Assembly: GCA_019637195.1 (NCBI GenBank)
Contig: JAHBWA010000039.1
Location: 1-64,000 of the forward strand
DNA: 64,000 nt
Direction: 5' to 3'
Source: Labilithrix sp.
GTDB taxonomy: Bacteria > Myxococcota_A > Polyangia > Polyangiales > Polyangiaceae
Shown: positions 58,952-64,000 of the stretch, piece after piece
Layout of the letters: each line of letters begins with the position of its first letter
Numbering within the stretch: the stretch's first letter is position 1
The notes under the pieces: generated by a model
Seen by the model: only the letters and a program-made list of their open reading frames with translations
Database searches by the model: none
What the model was told of the DNA's origin: nothing
Made by a program: the position numbers and the translations under genes

Positions 58952-59074
58952 GTGAAGAGGCGCCGGCACGCTCCGCGCAGAAGGGTGAGACAGACATCGA
59001 CGGCGCCGAGGGATCGTCTCCACCGCTCCCCTCTCCTCGGCGCTCTCTCGCGCCTTCGATGGTCTCCGTCCTAG
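58952..59074 (+). CDS. Possible 40-residue basic peptide
   Basis: GTG at 58952 has AGGAG 9 nt upstream. The product is Arg-rich (VKRRRHAPRRRVRQTS...), 40 residues, ending with TAG at 59072-59074 right at the foot of the terminator hairpin. It resembles no ribosomal protein I know. Alternatively the region is a structured RNA: arms GATGTC/GACATC (58931-58936 / 58993-58998), CACCC/GGGTG (58947-58951 / 58983-58987) and GCGCCGAGG/CCTCGGCGC (59003-59011 / 59035-59043). Confidence 0.25.
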   Translation: MKRRRHAPRRRVRQTSTAPRDRLHRSPLLGALSRLRWSPS

Positions 59075-59104
59075 GGCCGCATCGCAATTCGGCGATGCGG
59101 CCCT
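59073..59104 (+). terminator. Intrinsic terminator-like hairpin
   Basis: Perfect 13-bp stem (59073-59085 and 59092-59104) with a 6-nt loop AATTCG, then TTTCCCTATTT on the plus strand. It is in the convergent region, so it may also stop transcription from the L,D-transpeptidase gene, although the minus side lacks a T-run. Confidence 0.7.
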
Positions 59105-59182
59105 TTCCCTATTTGTCGGCGCGGCCCGGCCGCGTGCGCCGCGCCGCGTGCGGATGGATCGCTGCGCAGTAACGGCGGCCGC

Positions 59183-60985
59183 TCAGTCGACCTTGCTCGG
59201 CGTCTTGCCCGGCTTCTTCTCCGCGCTCGCCGTCGTGTCGCCCTTGCCGGGCTTGTCGGCGTTGCCGGACTTCTCGCCCTTGTCGGACTTGTCGCTCTTC
59301 TTCGCCGGGGCGGGCGCGGGAGCGTCGGCCGTGCTGGAGGCGGGCTTCGGGTCCTCGTGGACTACGATGCGCGTCCCCGGGTTCTCCTTGGTCGCGCGGA
59401 CGCCGTGCCAGCCTTCGGGGAGGTTGGGCCCCGCCCAGGCGAAGACGTTCTTCGCGTCGTGCGGCGTCATGTTCACGCAGCCGTGGCTCCGCTCGCGGCC
59501 GAAGCGCGAGTGCCAGAAGGCGCCGTGCAAGGCGTAGCCGCCCTCGAAGTACATGATCCACGGGACGTCCTGGATCGAGTACGGGCCGTCGCTCGCGCCG
59601 TCGTCTTCCATGGTCGCCGCGATGTGCTTCTCCCGGACCTGGAACTCGCCCTGCACCGTGCGGTGGTCCTTCGACTTGTCTTCGTCGTCGTGGCGGCCAG
59701 TCGAGACGATGGTCGCGTAGACGGGCTTGTCCCCCTCGAACGCGACGAGCGACTGCGTCGAGAGGTTGATGTCGATCCACTTCTCGCCCGGCGCCAGGTT
59801 CTTCGGCGCGGGTCCGGGGCGGGTGACGGCGGCGTCGATGTCGCGGAGCCACCAGCCCTCGTCGGTCTCGAAGTAGCCGCGCCCCTCGATGGTGACGCTC
59901 TTGCCGGTGAGCTGCGCGATCGTGAAGCGGTCGAGCGGATCGCCGCGCCTCAGCTTGCCGTTCTTCTCGTCGGCGCGCGTCGGATCGCCCTCCTCGATCC
60001 TGTAGCGCTGCGCGCGCGGGCTCACGACCCAGCCGAGCGGCAGGTGACGCTTCTCGCCCTCGGCGCCGATCTTGACGCCCTCGAACTCGGTCGTCGACTT
60101 GTGAACGAGGATGTGATCCGCCGGCGCGAGGAAGCCCGCCGTGTTGCGCCAGAACTTGCCGGACGCCGTCGAGAGGCTCTTGTCGAGCGAGAGGTAGAAG
60201 CCGCGCACCATGCGCACGACCACGAGCCCGCCCTGCTCGTTCGTGCGAATGTCCTCGATCGTGACCTGCGGGCGCTGGCCCTTGTGGTCCTTGAGGTACC
60301 ACGGCGTCTCGGGGCCGGAGGGCGCCTTCGGCGCGGCGCCGCCGTCGGTCTTCTTCGTCTTGCCGACCGCGAGGCCCTTCTCGAGCTCGGTGCGCTCCTT
60401 CTTCAGCGGGCGGCGGCGGTAGAGCGGCGCGCCGTTCGTCAGGTTGAGACCGTAGTCGTAAGGAAGCGGGCGATCCGTGTACGGCGGGTGCGGCGCGGTC
60501 TCGAGCTCCTTCGCGGAGAGGTCCGTCGTCACGTATTTTCCGCAGACGAAGCCGCCGGTGGCGAGCTCGTACCAGCCCTCGGCGCAGTTGCTCTTCTTGA
60601 TGACGTTCGGCTTGACGGCGAGCACCTGCCCGCGCCTGAGGTACCCGAGGCGCTGCGCGCCTTGGCGCTCCTCGCTGGTCTTCGACGGATCCTTCGCCGG
60701 CCAGGCGGTCATGTTGAAGACGGGCGTGACCTGATCGAGCGCGGCGATCCGCGGCGTCGAACCTTCGACGTCGGCGCCGGCGTCGATGGCCTCGACCGTG
60801 ACGGGGCCGTCGTCGCCGCTCGTCGTCTCGGTCGTCGCGGACGCGTCTGCGCCGCTCGACGAGCCGTGGCCTTTGCACCCGCCGAACGCAGGTGTCCCGG
60901 CGATCAGGGCGATCGAGAGCAGAGCGAGCGGGCTCGAAGACGCGCGAGGCCGCGACGAGCCGGATGTTGCGAAGGGCGCTCTCAC
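59183..60985 (-). CDS. L,D-transpeptidase (YkuD) lipoprotein-like protein
   Basis: 600 residues with GTG start at 60985. The N-terminus is basic, then a hydrophobic stretch (LALLSIALIAG) with F-G-G-C, giving a probable lipoprotein signal. Residues ~90-390 form a large N-terminal region with SH3-like parts. The YkuD domain is at ~400-545: WIDINLSTQSLVAFEGDKPVYATIVSTGR, GEFQVREKHIAATM, YALHGAFWHSRFG and the catalytic SHGCVNM (Cys at ~residue 500) are intact. It makes 3-3 peptidoglycan cross-links or attaches OM lipoproteins to the wall. The C-terminal tail is Lys/Gly/Ser-rich (KKSDKSDKGEKSG...) and may bind anionic wall polymers. Confidence 0.92.
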   Translation of the reverse strand: MRAPFATSGSSRPRASSSPLALLSIALIAGTPAFGGCKGHGSSSGADASATTETTSGDDGPVTVEAIDAGADVEGSTPRIAALDQVTPVFNMTAWPAKDPSKTSEERQGAQRLGYLRRGQVLAVKPNVIKKSNCAEGWYELATGGFVCGKYVTTDLSAKELETAPHPPYTDRPLPYDYGLNLTNGAPLYRRRPLKKERTELEKGLAVGKTKKTDGGAAPKAPSGPETPWYLKDHKGQRPQVTIEDIRTNEQGGLVVVRMVRGFYLSLDKSLSTASGKFWRNTAGFLAPADHILVHKSTTEFEGVKIGAEGEKRHLPLGWVVSPRAQRYRIEEGDPTRADEKNGKLRRGDPLDRFTIAQLTGKSVTIEGRGYFETDEGWWLRDIDAAVTRPGPAPKNLAPGEKWIDINLSTQSLVAFEGDKPVYATIVSTGRHDDEDKSKDHRTVQGEFQVREKHIAATMEDDGASDGPYSIQDVPWIMYFEGGYALHGAFWHSRFGRERSHGCVNMTPHDAKNVFAWAGPNLPEGWHGVRATKENPGTRIVVHEDPKPASSTADAPAPAPAKKSDKSDKGEKSGNADKPGKGDTTASAEKKPGKTPSKVD

Positions 60986-61164
60986 GGACAGCGAACCGCA
61001 CTACGACTGGTGCGCCGTGCGCGCAAGCCATGGGGGACATGGCGCCGAAAAGGGGCGCGATTTCCGCGCGATGTGACCCGCCCCGCGCGCTCCTTCGCGC
61101 CGCGCAAACGGCGCTCGGAGCAGCCGGCGCCGGGGCGGTGCGGCGGACGGCGCCGCCGGTGCGA

Positions 61165-62169
61165 TCAGACGACGCGCGCGAGCGCGGGCTTCTTCCAGCG
61201 ACGCTGCCGCTCGAGCTCGGCGGGGAAGAGCATCCGCTGCATGTCCGCCAGGCGCGAGGCGGCGACGGCGCGGCCAGCCTCGCCGAGCAGCGCGTCGAGG
61301 TGGCGCGCGATCTTCCCGGCGCTCTCGTAGCGGCGCTCGCGGTTGCGCTCGAGCGCGTGCAGGACGATCGCCGCCAGCTCACGCGGGACGTCCGGCGCGA
61401 GCGCGCGCGGATCGGGGATCGGACCGCAGTGGACGGCGCGGACGGTCGCGATGTCGGTCGATCGTCCGAACAGACGGCGCATGGTGCAGAGCTCCCAGAG
61501 CATCGTGCCGAGACCGAAGACGTCGCTCCGGCGATCGAGCGACAGCTGCATGATCTGCTCCGGCGAGAGGTACGGCAGCTTGCCCTTGATGACGCCGCGA
61601 CGCGTGGTGATCGCCCGCCCGTGGCACTTCGCGAGGCCGAAGTCGATGAGCTTCACCTCGCCGTCGAATCCGAGGAAGACGTTCGACGGGTTCACGTCGC
61701 GGTGGATGATCCCGAGCGGCCGTCCGCCGTCGTCGGTCCGCTCGTGCGCGTGCTCGAGCGCGTCGGCGACGCGCGCGCCGATCCACGCGACCGCCTCGGG
61801 GTGCAGCCCCATCCCGCGCGCGGCGCAGGCGCGCTGGACGTCGGCGAGCGAGGTCCCGAGCAGGAGCTCCATCGCGATGAACGCGCGGCCCGGATCGGCG
61901 CCGTGCTCGAGCGTGCGGACGATGTTCGGGTGGACCAGCCGCTCGAGCAGGCGCGCCTCGTCGAAGAACATCGCGAGCACCTCGTCGTCGTCGCGGAGAT
62001 CGTGGCGAACGACCTTCAGCGCGACGAGGACGCCGTCGGCGTGGCGGCGGCCGAGGTAGATCGTCGAGAGGCCGCCGCCCGCGATCCTCCCGAGGACGGC
62101 GTGCCGACCGAGGTGCTCCGGGCGCGAGGGACACGGCGGAGGCGGGCGGGCGGCGCGCGTCGGCGACAT
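61165..62169 (-). CDS. Hanks-type Ser/Thr protein kinase
   Basis: 334 residues from the ATG at 62169 (MSPTRAAR). The kinase core covers ~24-290: G-R-I-A-G-G-G-L-S-T-I-Y loop, VALKVV, E of FDEARLLERL, HRDVNPSN, IDFGLAK, and SPEQ. The C-terminal ~40 residues are basic with a Leu-rich helix (VAASRLADMQRMLFPAELERQRRWKK). There is no TM segment. The gene lies 179 bp upstream of the L,D-transpeptidase gene on the same strand; a functional link is possible but unproven. A block of ~62-bp tandem repeats lies ~230 bp upstream of its start. Confidence 0.93.
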   Translation of the reverse strand: MSPTRAARPPPPCPSRPEHLGRHAVLGRIAGGGLSTIYLGRRHADGVLVALKVVRHDLRDDDEVLAMFFDEARLLERLVHPNIVRTLEHGADPGRAFIAMELLLGTSLADVQRACAARGMGLHPEAVAWIGARVADALEHAHERTDDGGRPLGIIHRDVNPSNVFLGFDGEVKLIDFGLAKCHGRAITTRRGVIKGKLPYLSPEQIMQLSLDRRSDVFGLGTMLWELCTMRRLFGRSTDIATVRAVHCGPIPDPRALAPDVPRELAAIVLHALERNRERRYESAGKIARHLDALLGEAGRAVAASRLADMQRMLFPAELERQRRWKKPALARVV

Positions 62170-62871
62170 GGGGGGCTCGCGCGTGCGGATGCACGCGCCG
62201 CGCCGCGCGCCTACGAACGCGGCGGTCGGGCGCTGCCGCCAGGCCGCCGCGCGCGCGACGCGTCCCGCGCTCCCGCTGCCGAAGGGCCTCTCGGCCGGCT
62301 CTCGCGGCGGCGGCTTCCGGCGCTTCCCCGCCACTCCGCGACGGCGACTCCGGGTCCGAAGCGCACCCCGCACCTCACCTGCTGCTGACTGACCGCGCAT
62401 CGTCGAGGGGCCCCGGCATCGCGCCGCGCCGTCGATTTCGCGCCGACGCGAAAACGCGCATCGTCGACAGGCCGTCGCCGGCGTCACGCCGCGCCGTCGA
62501 TTTCGCTCCGACGCGAAACGCGCATCGTCGACGGGCCGGCGTCACGCCGCGCCGTCGATTTCGCTCCGACGCGAAACGCGCATCGTCGACAGGCCGTCGC
62601 CGGCGTCACGCCGCGCCGTCGATTTCGCTCCGACGCGAAACGCGCACCCTCGGCGTCCGAGGTCCATCCCGAACGGACGAGTACGTCCTCGCTGCGGGAA
62701 AATCGGCCTGCGCGCGCGGCTCGTTCGGTTGCCGGTGGATGTGCGGCTGCTACGTAAAGGCGGCTTCGCGGGCACGAGGAGAACGGGGGCTCCCTCCGCG
62801 GAACGCGCGCGTCGCGTCCTCCGCGAGCGAGCGTCTCCGTTCGGCGTCGCTCCGGGCACGGAGGCACACCG
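62170..62871. other. 702-bp divergent gap containing a tandem repeat block
   Basis: It lies between the kinase (minus) and the GYF-like gene (plus). Apart from the repeat block at 62394-62640 I see no gene; open frames here are products of the repeats and high GC. Confidence 0.6.
62394..62640. repeat. Four tandem copies of a 58-64-bp palindromic repeat
   Basis: Copies at 62394-62454 (61 bp, most diverged), 62455-62518 (64), 62519-62576 (58, lacking 6 bp) and 62577-62640 (64). Copies 2 and 4 are identical or nearly so. Each contains TTTCGC-N6-GCGAAA (TTTCGC-N6-GCGAAAA in copy 1), preceded by CGCCGCGCCGTCGA. The unit could bind a protein or form hairpins. Confidence 0.9.
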
Positions 62872-63645
62872 ATGAGCATCGACGTGAGAGCGAGCGGCAA
62901 CGATCTCGAGCTCTGGCACGTGCAGCTGGGAGGCGTCGTCCGCACGATGAGCCTCGACGAGCTCGACGCCGCGTTTCAGGCGGGCGTCGTCGACGAGCGC
63001 ACGATGGTCCTCAAGGCGGGCGCGCTTCGGTGGAGCACGCTCGGTGACGCCGCGGGCATCGACGCGCAGCCGAACAGCATCGCGCCGATGGCGACCGACA
63101 TCGCGCCGCCGAGCGTCACGCTCGGGCCGTCCGCCTTCATGCCGGGCGCGCTCGACACCGCCGAGCTCGCCACCTTCCGCCCGAAGCGCCGTGTCGGACG
63201 CGCGCTCGCCGCCCTCGCCGCGGTCGCGCTGGTCGGTGGCGCGGCCTTCGGCGCCAAGAGCTACGGGGTCGACGAGCTGACCGCGAAGGTCACCTCGCTC
63301 GTCAAGGCGCCGAGCATCGAGGGCGCGGGGTCCACTCGCGCGACGGCGATCGCCCCGGCCGCCGCCGACGTGCCCGTCGCGCTCACCGCGAAGCCTTCGA
63401 TCTCCGCGTCGCCGCCTCCCTCTGCCCCGGTCGAGGAGCTCCCCTCCGCGACGCCGTCGGCGGGCGTGTCGATCGACTCGCTCCCGTCCGCGTCCGCAGC
63501 TCCTGGGAAGGCGGACAAGAAGGGGAAGAAGCCCGCCGCGCCCTCGCGCCGCAAGGGCGCGACGAAGGCGAAGCGCAAGGCCTCGACGAGCGATCCGACC
63601 CAGAAGGGCGGCGGGCAGTTCGATCCGCTCGACGGCAAGCTCTGA
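62872..63645 (+). CDS. GYF_2-like domain protein with one TM helix and basic tail
   Basis: 257 residues from the ATG at 62872. Residues ~10-60 match the GYF_2 pattern: W-H-V-Q-L-G-G-V-V-R-T-M-S-L-D-E-L-D-A-A-F-Q-A-G, D-E-R-T-M-V-L-K-A-G-A-L-R-W-S-T-L. A TM helix at ~106-126 (ALAALAAVALVGGAAFGA) separates it from a Pro/Ser-rich stalk and a Lys-rich C-terminal region (KADKKGKKPAAPSRRKGATKAKRKAS), ending in GGGQFDPLDGKL. GYF modules bind Pro-rich ligands. Similar proteins are common in myxobacteria, some with gliding-motility proteins (AglT/FrzS-like neighbourhoods); no such context here. Confidence 0.78.
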   Translation: MSIDVRASGNDLELWHVQLGGVVRTMSLDELDAAFQAGVVDERTMVLKAGALRWSTLGDAAGIDAQPNSIAPMATDIAPPSVTLGPSAFMPGALDTAELATFRPKRRVGRALAALAAVALVGGAAFGAKSYGVDELTAKVTSLVKAPSIEGAGSTRATAIAPAAADVPVALTAKPSISASPPPSAPVEELPSATPSAGVSIDSLPSASAAPGKADKKGKKPAAPSRRKGATKAKRKASTSDPTQKGGGQFDPLDGKL

Positions 63646-64000
63646 CCTTCGCCCCTGCCCGACGACGAGCCCCGTCGTCACGTCACGAGACCCACGACAC
63701 GTGACGCTCGCGATCTCCGTCTGCGTGCGCGACCACGACCTCCAACTCGCGACCCGCGGGGTCCGATTCGCGAATCCCGACCGAGAGCCGCGGATCCCGA
63801 CCCGCGCATCGCGACTCGCGGATCCCGACCCGCGCATCGCGACTCGCGGATCCCGACCCGCGAACCCCGGTCGCGCTCGCAGACCTCGCTCCGACTCCCC
63901 GCGAGCTCGGCATCTCAGCCTCTACGGGATCACCGTGAAAGGAGATGCGCCGGCCCTGGTTGCATGACGGAGACGTCACACGCCGGAGACGTCACATGAC
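63646..64000. other. 355-bp end of window: tandem repeats, no supported gene
   Basis: Contains the 28-bp repeat at 63793-63862 and short repeats of GGAGACGTCACA at 63969 and 63985. A possible ATG near 63945 sits directly against AAAGGAG, too close for use, so no gene start is claimed. A gene could begin right of the edge. Confidence 0.5.
63793..63862. repeat. 28-bp tandem repeat, 2.5 copies
   Basis: GATCCCGACCCGCGCATC-type unit at 63793-63820 and 63821-63848, with a half copy to 63862. A more diverged copy precedes at ~63765-63785. Confidence 0.85.

Larger units (their letters stand above)
58769..59182. other. 414-bp gap with possible small RNA or peptide and a terminator
   Basis: The gap between the zinc-ribbon gene (plus) and the L,D-transpeptidase (minus, convergent) contains nested inverted repeats from 58931, a candidate 40-codon ORF, and a terminator-like hairpin at 59073-59104 followed by TTTCCCTATTT. 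These are listed separately; the first ~150 bp hold nothing I can name. Confidence 0.5.

Noticed and set aside
63938..63967. Gene start at ATG 63945 with AAAGGAG
   Set aside because: The ribosome-site-like sequence touches the ATG, so spacing is wrong, and the frame holds no recognisable product before the edge.
1..64000. CRISPR arrays, insertion sequences, phage genes, tRNA and rRNA
   Set aside because: No spaced repeats of CRISPR type, no transposase-like product, no TTCGAATC-type tRNA arm in a cloverleaf and no rRNA-like sequence were seen by eye; weakly folded tRNAs could have been missed.

Overview
The window is high-GC DNA with densely packed genes on both strands. It reads as chromosomal DNA of a myxobacterium (Myxococcota), probably of the Sorangium/Polyangiales type. 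That assignment is inferred from family content: three Hanks-type Ser/Thr kinases (one fused to a receiver domain, one to HEAT-like repeats), many small Asp/Gly/Ser-rich lipoproteins, two proteins with MYXO-CTERM-like tails, TSP3-repeat OmpA, MopE-type Cys motifs, PilZ-like appendages and a plausible sigma-54 promoter. I saw no rRNA, tRNA, CRISPR array, transposase, phage gene or NRPS/PKS.

Layout. 1-4.9 kb: the 3' end of a CheA kinase, a DNA photolyase with a small downstream gene, a conserved unknown behind a repeat-rich control region, a lectin-fold lipoprotein and a tail-anchored small protein. 5-9.2 kb: a TolC-family efflux protein overlapping a GH44 cellulase lipoprotein, then FabI. 9.2-16.9 kb: Cys-rich lipoprotein, FGE/SUMF1-domain protein, DUF4870-type membrane protein, beta-barrel protein, kinase-receiver fusion, ABC-auxiliary lipoprotein and AI-2E-family permease. 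16.9-27.6 kb: unknown protein divergent from a kinase-HEAT fusion, a large secreted lipoprotein with two smaller ones, and a coiled-coil/HEAT protein. 27.7-36.3 kb: Usp, M50/CBS protease, small acidic protein behind a sigma-54-like promoter, YqeY, mobA plus an unknown, fdhD, a NodB-like deacetylase-fold protein, Bpt transferase, MATE exporter and a lipoprotein.

36.4-57.5 kb is the most unusual part. It carries a 1,934-residue AAA ATPase of the family labelled 'DNA repair ATPase', here with a C-terminal PilZ-like domain; a SET-domain methyltransferase with a histone-H1-like Lys/Ala/Pro tail; a broken hotdog-thioesterase gene between them; an OmpA/TSP3 plus MYXO-CTERM surface-protein pair; a flotillin (YqiK type); a trypsin-fold protein that has lost its catalytic His and Ser; a three-gene cassette of unknown function; an OB-fold YqiJ-type membrane protein; and, divergent from it, a single-pore channel-like protein. 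The ATPase, flotillin and YqiJ genes lie on the same strand within 21 kb. I read them, tentatively, as a dispersed flotillin membrane-maintenance or stress module.

57.5-64 kb: Bax-inhibitor-1 family protein, a two-TM zinc-ribbon protein, a possible small RNA or peptide ending in a terminator hairpin, an L,D-transpeptidase, a third Ser/Thr kinase, a block of four ~61-64 bp tandem repeats, and a GYF-like/TM protein. Several genes have a TANNNT hexamer ending exactly 7 nt before the start codon, which suggests near-leaderless transcripts. All calls come from reading translations and motifs by eye; no database search was run.
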